Source: Nectonema munidae
Taxonomy: Eukaryota > Nematomorpha > Nectonematoida > Nectonematidae
Direction: 5' to 3'
Assembly: GCA_030549495.1 (NCBI GenBank)
Contig: JAUIRK010000077.1
Location: 124,001-188,000, forward strand
DNA: 64,000 nt
Shown: piece by piece, positions 45,995 to 57,269 of the stretch
How the letters are laid out: each line of letters begins with the position of its first letter
Position numbering within the stretch: position 1 is the first letter of the stretch
Made by a program: the position numbers and the translations under genes
The notes under the pieces: generated by a model
What the model was told of the DNA's origin: nothing
Seen by the model: the letters and a program-made list of their open reading frames with translations, nothing else
Database searches by the model: none

Positions 45995-46972
45995 TTATAA
46001 AGGAAATTTTAAAACTAAAAACACTTAATATTTTAGGAAAAAGAGGGGGTCGAAAAGCCGAAGGTCATACAGATTTATCTAATGAAAAAATGAATGGAAA
46101 GAATTTTACTTTTTCAAATTAAATTTTGTCATCACCATGAGGGAGGATAATCGTTAAAAATATGAGGATTTTAAAAATTATTCGCATATTGGTAAAGGTA
46201 AATGTCGCTTAAATCTGCATAAATTCAGGATCAGTTCACAAAGTCTTAAATCCGCACAGGGACGGTTCAAACATGTCAACCTGTTGAAAAACACGTTACA
46301 TTGCCTAATAGACGAGAGGCTGGATTATTCACTTCTCACTTACACCTATTTCTCAAGCATCACTTTCTAAACTGCATTCACGCCTCGACACATTTATTTG
46401 ATGAGAAATGCAAACAAACGATGATGCGCATAGAAGTAACTCTTTTGGAACGGCACTCTAAAAGCAGTTTTCCTATTCCTTCCATAGAAATGTTTCTGTG
46501 TGAAATCATTTCCAAGTCACCTTTCCTATTGCTAGCAAGAATTCCAGACAGAAAGTAAACGAAAAGGGATCGATACTTTTAGTTGAAACAAAATCGTTGG
46601 GATGATGACAAAAATTTCAAATTAAAAAAGCACATGCTTTTCAAGGGAGCTCGTCCACAATTCTACATTCTCTTCCGCAATGCTACTCCTTTTCTTGGTT
46701 GTATTCTTTCCCAGATTTCAAGCTGAAGGTGATTTTTCAAGATTCTTTCAATAAAACTAGACGAGTTCTGACATCTTGAGGAAAATAATACAAAATATTT
46801 TAAAGTAAAGTTTAAACATGGAAAAAAGATCGAAATGGTATTTAGAAGGTCGAGATGGATTCAATTTACTTTTGTAGATATAATTTGTACTTTTCATCAT
46901 TTGAATCTTGTTAAAAATTTTAGAAAAAAAAAATAAAAGATTCTTTTGTATATTATGTAAAAAATAGTTACC
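45995..46972 (+). repeat. Interspersed repeat A' (inverted partner at 61.9-62.9 kb)
   Basis: About 980 bp matching the reverse complement of 61,905-62,875. The best-conserved part holds an open frame of 85 codons (46,301-46,558), with RREAGLFTSHLHLF, MMRIEVTLLERHSKS and LARIPDRK; in the partner the same frame is open and only two residues of this 85 differ by eye. I do not recognise the protein. No terminal inverted repeats were found. The right end lies about 40 bp before the first exon of the unrecognised gene. Confidence 0.8.
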
Positions 46973-47012
46973 AAAAATGACTTTGAAATTGCTTACAACT
47001 TTTCTTTTTAAG

Positions 47013-50000
47013 AAAAGGGTAACTTTTCAATTGTTGAAATGGAAACAGATATCATAGATAGCAAAGGTAGAATATCTTTAGAAGAAAATGGAAATGTTCT
47101 TCAAATTTGCGAAAATTTTAATTCAAGCATATTAGTTAGAAATTTTTAGAAACTTATCTCATTACTCAAATTTACGCACTGTGAATTTCATCCAAATTTT
47201 TTTATTCACATTCGTAAAGAAAAGATCCATTAATATTATAAATATTTAAACAACTCAACTGTTATGTTAAATTCAATCGAAAGAGGAGATGGGAAAGAGT
47301 ACCACACATTTTGTAAATTTGCGCTTTTTTATTTTTAATTTCAACTATTTTAACGCCTCATCTCCTTCCGTTATGTGGAAGAGGATTGTAATTTGCCAAA
47401 CTTTTGCACTATGTCACCAATATTTGATATTCCATCTAGAATGCTTTCATTCGTTTTTTTAATTTAGAAATAGACCTCTACCTTCGGGCTGACAAAAGTG
47501 AGGAATTGAGCAGTTTTTTGAAGTTTTTCGGTTTAAAATCCTTTTTTTTTTTTTTTTCCCCTTTCACTCTCTTTTACTTTTTATTGAGGTGAATTTAAGA
47601 TTTATTGAAAGTAAAATACACACACAAAATAAAAGGTATTGTAAAATCGAGAGGAGGAAAGCCTTCTCCAAGGTTTGGAGGAGGAACTCTGCTCTTGTGT
47701 AGATCTTCAGGGAGGGTGGGTAGGGTGCTTTAGTCGAAGGCAAGAAAAAGAAGAAGTGATCAGTTCTTGGCATGCGCGCCCTTATATACTTCTCCCTGGA
47801 GACAGGAATCCTGTTGATATTGAGGAGGATCCGGTGGATAGAGCTTTCCTAAGGGCGGAGATAGGAGTCCTTCGCGCCAAGCAGCTCGTTCACACCAGTT
47901 GTCGACTGCTTGGATGAGGTGTCATCTTGCCCAGCGTGGTGATAGGCTGAGAGCGCTCGATTGACAGGCCAGGAGGGAGGTCTAGCAGCCATCTAGGGCC
48001 CTATCTCCCTACGTACCTTTTTGATCTTCGGCATCCGATAGGCCAGAGCTGATCCAGAACTTTTTCCACGAAGGAAGGATCTTCCTTGTGAGTACCGCGT
48101 CTCCCCAAATTTGACAGTCAAGGATCTTGATCTGATGTAAGGTGTCGGTGCAGGGCGTTCTGGAGGGCTTGTCGGCTGGGTTATCCATGGAAGCTATGTG
48201 CCTGATCCTATGGGGGAGGCTCCAGGAGTGTTCGTTGAGATTCCTGGCCCAGAGGATGAGGATAGCGAGCTTGGGAGAGGAGCTTCCCCATTTCTTGATG
48301 CTTTGGAGGCATACGAGTGAATCTGTCCAAGACCATCTGTTGGGAAAGAGAATCTGACCCAAACAGATGGCCAGCATTTCCAGTTCTACAATGGTCCACT
48401 GCGATTTTGTGCCCAGAGCGATTGCTGAATCTCCCACGATTCCCAAGCCTGTGAGGGAGGCGTCGGAGAACACTTGTCGCGTTGGTGGGATGAAGTTTCG
48501 CATTGGCCAGAGTGTTGTTGCTTTATCCAGGAGTCGCGGTATTAGTGTTGAGAAGAGTTTTATGTCTCAGTTGGGTTATTTACGAATGTTTTGAGTGTTG
48601 TCATAGGAACGCCAAAAGTGAACCTCACGAACAAAGCAAGAATGGGCATAACTCCATATCAAGCAAATTTCTTTAACCAATTGTGTACATTTGAAAAGGT
48701 AATTTGTTTTCACTACGACTTTTGGCTAAATATTTCCCTTGAATTTGAAAACATTTCATTTAAATTTAAAAACATTTACCTTGAACTTGAAATGGTATAA
48801 ATAAAAGTTGCGCATAATATAGAACAGTTCTTTACATTTTAAACATAAATTTTCGAAAAACGCGCTTTTTTGGATTTTTCTTACTGATTTCGCTTATTCG
48901 GTAATGTTACGAACCGTGCTAGTATTAAATTTAAAGAATCAATCCTATTTTTCCATGTGATGTATTCTTCCAGTATAAGGTATAATCGCTACATGTGTAC
49001 ACTATTCTTTTAGGTCACTTTCTCTGCCGAAAAGTGCGAAATTAAAGCAAATTGTAATGGAGAAAAACTGAATCAGAAAATACCGTTTAAAGAGGGAAAA
49101 GAAAAACTAGAACTGGAATGGCAAGAAAATAACAGTATATTTGCCAAACGTCATTCAGTTACTGTACAGCTAGAGCCTCTGCCTGGTATTAATTTTAGAT
49201 TTAACTAGAACTATGTGTGTGTGTTAAGTAACTGATAAGGCTATCTTTGAAACTTTAAGTTATTGGGTACAAAACGGCATCGCATCTCCTTTGTTCATGG
49301 TTCCATGGTTAAATAGTCCACTGAGAAGTGCCGTCCATACCCCGTTACCCCTGGTTAACTCTGAGAAAATGTCTCACTTTATGCATCGGTGAAGTTAACA
49401 AATCCCTCGCGGTGAATATAAGTTGATAATCTTCATTTAAAATGTCATCACTGTTTCTTTTTGTGATATCCTGGCTAACTAATTACACTAGAAAAGTGTT
49501 AATGTGGATAGTAGATAAATGTAAAGGTCGTGGGGTGCTTTCATCGAGAAGGCACCATTGCACCGCTTGTATCGAACTATGATTAAAGTAAGCTTAATGC
49601 GGGATCGAACCCAAGACCTTCAGTTATCGAAACCCAGTATCTAACCAACCTTACGCACGCCTCATAGTTAGTTTTATATGCTGGAACTAGATGTTCAATT
49701 TCTTCCAATTAAGCCTCGATTTTACTTTTCTTTGAGTTTTAAATTCTAATTATGTCTAAGGTTCAAATCTTGGAGCTGTGTAAATTGGATTAAAATTATT
49801 AAAATGTTTTTTCAAGGAATTTTTAAATCAGCATCTGATTCTTTTTGTATTTTGTTAGGAGATTTCTTTGAATTGTAGGAATTTATCAAAAATATTTATG
49901 AACGAGTAAATATTTCAAATAATAAAACTTTTGAATTTAACTTGTTATTGCTCTTGTAGAGGGATGCAGACAAACTCGAATTTCCAACGGAACTCATAGG

Positions 50001-50398
50001 AATTAGTCAAAATGGTCTGTTTTGCGTTAATCTAATCTTTCTTGATTTCTTTAGTAACTTCCAACCCCAATGCCCAATATTTCGAAACAATACCCTATCT
50101 CTCTATATCCCTTCTATTTTCCGATATGTAAAGAGATTCAATGCACTTACCCGCGCTTTCTTGAAATTTTGATTTATACATAGGTATGTAATTATTCTTT
50201 AAATATTTTTTAGAAGTTAATGCAATCCAAGGAAGATATTTAATGGACAAGTTATTATTTTCGTTGAATTTTTATGTGAAAAATTTTCAATGGCAATATA
50301 AATTAGTCGCACCCAATGGAAAGCATGAAGCAATATTCCCGTTTTCACGTAACACTAATCAAACGAAAGTTGTGGAAGACAGTGTAGTTAGCATTCAA
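47013..50398 (+). CDS. Unrecognised multi-exon host gene, internal part (five exons)
   Basis: Five GT-AG exons fit together in phase: 47,013-47,066; 47,468-47,530; 48,607-48,698; 49,014-49,185; 50,214-50,398 (566 nt, about 188 residues). Entry and exit phases agree at all four junctions, which chance would rarely give. Pieces read DLYLRADKSEELSSFLKFFG (exon 2 into 3), NKARMGITPYQANFFNQLC (exon 3), TFSAEKCEIKANCNGEKLNQ and KLELEWQENNSIFAKRH (exon 4), QGRYLMDKLLFSLNFYV and QWQYKLVAPNGKHEAIFPF (exon 5). The alternating pattern suggests beta-rich domains; NVT/NxS sites are few. I found neither the first nor the last exon; the gene starts before 47,013 with an exon ending in phase 1 and continues after 50,398 in phase 0. 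No family recognised. Confidence 0.65.
47540..48503 (-). mobile_element. Fossil of a reverse-transcribing element: RNase H domain and probable LTR
   Basis: Lies in an intron of the plus-strand gene, antisense. The right part (48,009-48,503) codes for an RNase H domain (FSDASLTGLGIVG at the start, then MDNPADKPSR near the end), as in LTR or DIRS-order retrotransposons; the exact family is not certain. To its left, at about 47,540-47,990, the minus strand shows a TATA box in AGTATATAAGGGCGCGC, followed by AATAAA-type signals, the layout of a long terminal repeat. The reverse transcriptase, gag and integrase are missing, so it is a broken remnant. It is much more GC-rich than its surroundings. 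Confidence 0.6.
49523..49662 (-). repeat. tRNA-derived SINE
   Basis: Third full copy of the family at 17.2 and 37.7 kb, again on the minus strand, inside the intron between 49,185 and 50,214 of the plus-strand gene. Read on the minus strand it has TTGGTTAGATACTGG and GGGTTCGATCCCGC. Confidence 0.8.
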
Positions 50399-50574
50399 GT
50401 AAGGAGCCTTCACTTTTTCTTTTATACATACGCTCCGAAATTTAAGAATAGAGTTGATTGACCGTGAATTAAAAGGTATAAAAAGACAGGTTGAAAATAT
50501 GACTTGAGTTTGAATGTGAAGTGTATCAGAACCTTTTGCCTTGCATTGAACATGATTTTAGGCATACTCTAGAT

Positions 50575-51325
50575 CAGAGGTTCCCAACCTGGACGGCATC
50601 GCCCCCTGGGAGGGGGCGTTGTAACTTTTTTATTGGGCGTTTAATATCAAGAGGGCGCTGAGGGGGGCGTTGGATGAAATTTGTCTTTTAAAATGTATTG
50701 TATCTTTGATATATTCTTAAAAGTGAAGAAACAATAGGACTTTTACAAAAATATATGAGCTTGACATCGCTAACTGGTTTGCACAGACACATGATGACAC
50801 ATGCTTTCATAATAATTAGGAAATGGGAATTGAATGATTGGCAAAGCTGTGAATGTTTTTATCTACCGCACTAACGCGTGACGATAAAATTGAAGCTCTC
50901 TTTCTGTATAAAGATGTACAAAGGGTATAGGCTTGGATTCGAGAGGAGTACTACTTTGTTTGTGAAGAGATGTTTGCAAAATAGCTGCTAGGCGTGTGAA
51001 CTTTTTTCTATTGAAATAAATACAATGATGAAGAAAAATACATGGCAGTGTTTGGAGGGTAGCCTCTTTTATCACCTTATGTGACAAGCTGTATGGTGCG
51101 TTTCGATTGACTGCAAGTTAAGTTTCCAAAGAGGCAGCAATACCTCACCATAGGCGTCAGAGAAGGACGAGTGAAACTTGCTTTTTGATGCCATTTAGAA
51201 ACGAAATTTATCCTTCTCTCTTTCTGCTTTAATTAAAAAATATAAAGAAGTACATACAACATATGTTATTGATTATTTGGTAGTTTCTCGCACCCCCTGT
51301 ATGCTGTCGTTGCTAAGAATCGCTG
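50575..51325. mobile_element. Non-autonomous hAT element (751 bp)
   Basis: The left end, CAGAGGTTCCCAACCTGG, is a classic hAT terminus, followed by GC-rich GCCCCCTGGGAGGGGGCG. The right end, read on the minus strand, begins CAGCGATTCTTAGC and keeps CAG, TTC and a few more of those positions. Flanks are CTCTAGAT (50,567-50,574) and ATCTAGAT (51,326-51,333), a duplication with one mismatch. The inside holds no recognisable transposase; a 74-codon minus-strand frame (50,863-51,087) has no known motif. Confidence 0.6.
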
Positions 51326-51333
51326 ATCTAGAT

Positions 51334-52261
51334 GGAATCTTAGGGTTCACACGGCTACCTTTCATGGTGCACCAGTGCGTCGCGCGCATCGTTTGAGAAG
51401 CATCGGCATTAATGAATATCAATTTGAAAGATCTTAAAGTTCATACGTATGCTTTATACGAGTAAAAGTTGACATAGAAGTCATTAAAAATTGAGGAAAC
51501 AGGCATTTTTTATTATGACAAGAGATTAATTTCAATTAAAGATGATTTTTAGAAATATATATTTTTTGATCGAAAGAATATTGATTAAGATAAATGCAAT
51601 GAAGATTCTATATATATTTTTATACTAAATCAACTATTCTGACTTCATTTCCGTACTCAATTTTCGTAATTAGTATGTGAAACTTTATCAAAATCTCAAT
51701 AAAATTTGTGGTTTACGCCTGAAAATTATATGCATGAACACAATTCAAATTAAAAAAATACACATTTTTATACTAAATCAAGCATTCCGATGTAAATTTC
51801 GGAGTCATTATTTGCAAATTGGTTTTCAAAGTGTCAATCAATTTTGCTGATTTCATTTTAGGACTCAGTTTTCGTAATTAGAATGTGTAAATGTCAATCA
51901 AATATGTTAGTTCGCCTGAAAATTTTCTTCAAAAACATTTAATATTTTTTAAACTAAATTGACCACAGATTCCATATTTTGGCTAAAAATTTCATTTTCG
52001 TTTTTTATAAGGGACAATAGTTTATTCCACAGAGTCCAGGTTACGTTGTATAAAAAATGCTTAACAAAATGTTTACGATTTGACTTTCGTATTGGGAGAA
52101 TGATTTTTCAGAAGCTATGATTTATTTTCTTAGTAATCAGAATTCATTACGGTAAAAAATGTGTGTAAAGACATTTTCCACAAAAATAAAAAACTTGAGA
52201 AACTGAACTGGGATAAAAAATTTTACAAAATTTATTTCTAGATAAAACAGAAAAATGAGAT
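51334..52261. other. AT-rich DNA with a diverged direct repeat
   Basis: Two units about 200 bp apart share words: ATACTAAATCAA (51,627; 51,773), TTTTCGTAATTAGTATGTG and TTTTCGTAATTAGAATGTG (51,659; 51,867), and CGCCTGAAAATT (51,717; 51,913). They look like an old tandem duplication of non-coding sequence beside the piggyBac 3' end. Confidence 0.45.
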
Positions 52262-53930
52262 TTATTGACATCTTGGACATACAAAACTAGTATGATTTTT
52301 ACATATAAATCGATGACATATATCACATCTTCTTGTTCCTCTTGTCTTAGGTTTGCAATTTTGGACTGAACAAAATCCTCAGACTTCTGCTTGTTTCTTC
52401 TTCAAATCCGAAAAATTGAAAAAGTGATCTTACACTACTCCTCAGGGAGCTAAAATTTGATCTAAAGCGCATTGATTCTTCAACTAGGTTTAGACACAAA
52501 TCTCTAATGAAATGTTTCATTCCTCCTTTTTTGATCGTAGGAAACAAGCTAGAATCATTTTTATATGCAATTATCCAACTATTTAAAATACTTATATTTA
52601 GATAATTAGCAAATAAAACCATTGGCCATCTTCTGGATTTTCTATGACATGTGTATTCTCGCAACATTTTATTTGCTGTCTCTACCCCTCCTTTATATTT
52701 GTTATAAAGAACAATTGTTTCTGGCTTTTTTCGGTGTCCTAGCGTTATTATGTCCCCTAAATGTTGACTGGACAAGCAATAAACGAATTTAAAATTTTTC
52801 CTTGCATGTTTTTGTGGTATATAAGCAGTCAGTGATGCTTCTGAGGTATATAAAAATTTACTTTCACAATCATTCAATTTCAAGCCTTTCAAATGCTCTG
52901 GTCGTATAATATGTTGCATAAAATATCTATTGGACCTAACGGTCCCTAGCATAGTAACATTTTTACTGTTAGCCCAGACACAAAGTTCATGGGACGTGAA
53001 AAATCTGTCTGCAACTAAACCTGTGCCAGGGGGAAGGTTGAGTTCAGTTGCCATCCTTTGTACTATGTTTTTACTACTAAAGTAACTGGTGTCACTTAGT
53101 CCTGAAACATAAACTTTGGGTTTGAGTACATAGAAAGAGGATGCATCATTGCAGTGGTATACCTTCATTCCATAGTGACCAGGCTTGGATTTATCATAGA
53201 TTTTAAACGAGCATCCACCTCTAAACTTTACGAGTTGCTCATCTATTGTGACATATTTTCTGGACCATAATACTTGAAAATTTTTGGCGAAATGAACATA
53301 TAAAAACCTTATTGGCGAAATTTTATCATTCAAATTCCTTTCTGTCCTCTTATCAAAACGTATAAATATTTTTATCAAATCAAACATGTCCCTAGTCATT
53401 GAGGCAACTAAAAAAGGTTCTCCAAACTTTTCAGAAAGCAAATACTTAAAATCAGTACGCTGGTTTCTTGCTTGTCCCATAAAACCTATGCATCCCAAGT
53501 AAGCAAGAAGATCATTTATTTCAAATTTAGCAATAATTCAAGTTTGCATACTTCGGGCTAGAGCTTCTGCAACAAACGATTTAATTGCGAAACGGGATAG
53601 AAATGAAATAACTTACATGTAATTTTCTTTCAAATGAACACACGTACATTCAAAAATGTATTGGATAATTTCTTTTGTAAAAAAAAGTTGAAATATTTCA
53701 ACGGATTTTCTCAAACATTCAGCCCCTTTTTTAGGACCCAAAGGATGCATGATGTTATCTCTAATGTTTTGTCTTCTGGGTCGACCTTGGTTGAGTCATC
53801 TAGGTGTCCAAAAATACTCAGTTACATCTGGGGAGATAAGAGAGTCATAAATATTATTATCTTCAGTATCACTCGACGAGTAAGTATAACTGGAACTGTT
53901 GGAAGATGAAGAACTGGAAAAGCTCGACAT
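52262..53930 (-). mobile_element. piggyBac-type transposase gene, decayed
   Basis: A cut-and-paste transposase of the piggyBac (TTAA) superfamily. The ATG at 53,930 begins a Ser-rich acidic N-terminus (SSDTEDNNIYDSL). The main frame 52,347-53,498 (383 codons) covers the catalytic core: TIDEQLVKFRG with the first Asp (residue 86), VADRFFTSHEL with the second (164), and YNKYKGGVETANKML, where the third acidic position is Glu273 instead of Asp. The family's RRWPMVLFANYLNIS block follows. The Cys-rich C-terminal domain (FCSVQNCKPKT, CDICHRFICKNHTS) is in another frame and ends at 52,262. Two in-frame stops lie upstream of the main frame, near 53,545 and 53,795, and a one-base shift precedes the Cys-rich part. 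Terminal repeats with TTAA could not be placed. Confidence 0.9.
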
Positions 53931-56345
53931 TATGAGTGTTTGTACAAAATACTGGTGTTTGCAACCGAATGTAATACTGGTTATGAAGTTTTAAATCGAA
54001 CAATAAACCAATATTGATATTTATTTGATACTCGTAAGCTTTCATGTCATTATTCATTCATACGATCATTTTTCGTTACATTCATATTTGTCGCAAACAG
54101 TGCACTCATTGAATGCGTCTTTATTTTCATAATAAATTATTTTTGTTTTCAAATATGAGCGCCATTGACAAAAAAATTGAAATTTTTTACTCGTCAAATT
54201 TTTGTTTTTATTTAAAAAAAAGCTAATTTTTTCCACAAAAAAAACAAAATAAATTGAGAATACAACAAACAAAAGATTGCATATATGAAAATTCCAACTT
54301 TCATTAAAAATAAAGTTCCCTTTTTCTTTGATTCGTTTGATAAAAATTTTCAATAATACGTGTGGAGTTTTTTGCCATTAGTTATTCTTTAGTGCTATAC
54401 CGATAAGTCTCGTCTTGCGATGATTTATGCTTCAAAATTGTTTCATAAACATACATCCATATTTTAAATAAATATATTTTTTAATTTTAATCTTTTTTTA
54501 CGATGCTCACTCCATTTTAGGGCTTCGTTTTCTGACATTCTTTTTTTGACAATTCTCAAAAAACTCAAATTAAAAAATTCATTTTTGATTAAAATCATTT
54601 AAAATTATGATTGGCGATAAAATTCTGACTAAAAATATCCTACAAATTTAAAATAATTTTCTAATACAATATCATCCATGTTTTTCATTTATGTACTTCT
54701 TTTTGGTCATTACAGTGTAAAAATGAGGAAAGTATCAATCGAATTGGCAAAAATAGTTTTTTCCAAAAATCATTTGTCAAGTTTTTTCTCACAATCGTTA
54801 TTTATTATAGTACAAAAATTTAAGTATGTGAGAAGTAAGGGAACTGAAGGACATTGAAATGAGAATGCGTAATCATAAGAAAAATGGAATAGTACAGAAG
54901 ATATACCGTTTTCCAATGAAATAGGAGTTGGTGTAAAAATCTATTATTGAGATTTTCAAAAAATATCTTGACCGTGAAGAAGAAGCTCCCACATTGTTAA
55001 TCAAAAATCTTTAAACCTTTATCTTATTAGTTAATATTTCAAGCATCAATTGACTTAAAAAGTGATCTAAAATTACCAAAAATATGACAGACACCAATAA
55101 GTGAAGATTTAGCTATTCTCAAAAAAATTTCATAAATGTGAATCAAATTTGACAAATTTTTTCCTTCGGTGTGAATGAGTGAATTTTAGAGGTGGAAAAG
55201 TTTTTGTAATTGAAAAAAGAAGATTATAAATGGATTCATCAAGAACAGGAATATTGAAAAAGGATTGGTTAGCAAATATTCAGAGTGATATTTGTTCATA
55301 ACCACTGAAATACAACACATGATATTGATAAAAAAAGACAGGATCAAGAAAGGGATTCTCTTCAATAGAAAAGTTATGAAATCGTTTAAATTCTGAGCTA
55401 AATAAATCTATGAAAACATTTTTTCGAACATAGATTGCACAAAATGAATTTCTGATGAAAGTAGAGCTACCAAGGTAGAAACTAAGAGCGAAATTAGATA
55501 CCATATAAAGTATAGGAAAATGAAGTAGACTAGAAGATGAGAGCGTATTGGTGGTAAGCAAAACAATTGAGGTCGGATTGAGATTTATATTCAAAGATCC
55601 CTCCTTAATTAGTAAACTAAGGAAAGGATAAAATAAAGAACAAGAATCAGCAGCTAGTAATATTTTCCATCATGTAATTTTCATAAAAATTTTATTGCTA
55701 AATTTATTATTTATCATTAAATATATTATAATACAAATGATCCATCTATAGGCTTATTATTGAAATTTTTTTATGAAAATTAAAATTGTTATGAGCTTTT
55801 ATCTAACATGATATGAGGTCGCTTTGATTAGACATTTAGTTCCTTTTCTATTTTGAGATTGATAAAATCATTGTTATATCAAGAAAGAAAATTATTTTAT
55901 CGGTTGTGCTTAAATATATTAAAGTTAATGCAGTGTTGAACTGAGTGAATATATAACCACATTGAAATGCTGTATTCATTACATGAGTATATATTGACAG
56001 AAATAATGTCATGATGAAATAGAGAAAGGTCGATTTGCTAAATGGGACGAAAATTATTCAAAAAATATCCGACCACAACAGTAATGGGAATTTAAATCTA
56101 GAGTGGCAAAGGCATTTTCATAATCAAATTTAGCATGTTAGATTTGCTGTGTATGGATAAGTTTATTTTAAAATAATGAGAAAAAGTGTTTGCCATTGAG
56201 TGATTTGTTAAAGTTCATTTACTAACAGGTAAATATTTTAGGTTAATTAAGCATCAAAAGTTGGTTTATTAAATTAATTAAGACAATTTTAACCCAAAAA
56301 TGTTGAATTTATAATATATTTTCCAGTTTATATATTTGGCATTGA
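53931..56345. other. Intergenic AT-rich DNA
   Basis: No host exon or nameable repeat. The longest frame here (55,280-55,594, minus, 104 codons) is hydrophobic and low in complexity, without a motif I know. The 5' end of the piggyBac element must lie in the first part. Confidence 0.35.
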
Positions 56346-56349
56346 TTGG

Positions 56350-56960
56350 CAGGTTTGGTTGTAGCTTAATAGAAAGGATACGTCTCTTTCTTCTTCCTGA
56401 AGGAGTTACATTAAAATTTTCTAGTTCCATCCATTCATTCCATTATTCGCGCTCAAAATTCTTGATGGTTTATAGATAGAAACACCAAGTGGTTGCAATT
56501 GACTCGTCAATCTTCCTGTAATAACACGGCTAATTGAGTCTTCATTCCGGAAAATTTTTCTCTATTGTTTCTGTTTTATGAGCTGTGAATCTGTCCCAAA
56601 CGAGTAATGATGGTGTTTTCAACAATCCACCAGGACGTTTGGCCCAAACTTTATCAAGCTACAGTTCTCCTTTAAACAGTCTTCCTTTAAATCTTAGCAT
56701 TGGCGGCAATTTAGTTCCATCGGCGCAACAAGCTAGGACAACAGTATAATTAGCTTTTTTCACTGTTTTCGTGCCTTTTACATCGGCAGCCTTATTTGCT
56801 TGCAACATGAAATGTTGATGGAACTTCGTCCATATTTCCAAGTTGTGAAAGTTCAAAATCAATTTTTTTTCTTAAATTGATGACGTATTTATGGAATTCT
56901 AAATCCTTCAATGGGGATACGTTGAGCAATTTTAGTTTTAGTCCTCATTACGACACCTTT
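56350..56960 (-). mobile_element. pogo/Tigger-type transposase relic
   Basis: Minus-strand frame 56,659-56,862 reads FHQHFMLQANKAADVKGTKT and TVVLACCADGTKLPPMLRFK, the central DDE_1 region of pogo/Tigger transposases. Downstream (to about 56,370), after frame changes, come WAKRPGGLLKTPSLLVWDRF with the second catalytic Asp, then ITGRLTSQLQPLGVSIYKP, where the family has L-Q-P-L-D-V-S-I-N-K-P, so the expected Asp is Gly here. The N-terminal DNA-binding part is missing. Dead. Confidence 0.85.
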
Positions 56961-57269
56961 ACGCTTCACAAGTCTGTAACACCATGCGGGATAGCCTGAA
57001 AAATCATCATATTCTTTTCTTTAACACTTTGTTTTGCCTTAAAAATAATCATTTTTGTAGGCAAACAGGTTCCTTGGAGGCGTTGTTTACTAACATGGGT
57101 ATAAAGTTGGTCTTAAAGGTCTTTTCATTTTGCCTTTTTCCTCTAAAATTGCACTTTGTCGCTTAATTGATTGCAAATCTTCTTACTTTCGCCAAGCATA
57201 GGAAAAAAATTGCGTTTAAAAAGAAATCTTTCTTCCAACTGCTATGATATATTCATTGCTAGTTTACAA

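Noticed and set aside
48142-48594. Plus-strand frames over the RNase H region
   Set aside because: Shadows of the fossil's minus-strand frame in a GC-rich stretch.
55280-55594. 104-codon hydrophobic minus-strand frame
   Set aside because: Low complexity, no signal-peptide or membrane pattern that is convincing, no neighbours supporting a gene.
57060-57105. Possible next exon of the unrecognised gene (acceptor TCATTTTTGTAG, donor GGTATAAAG)
   Set aside because: Its frame does not fit phase 0 needed after 50,398 with a usable protein, and it is too short to judge.
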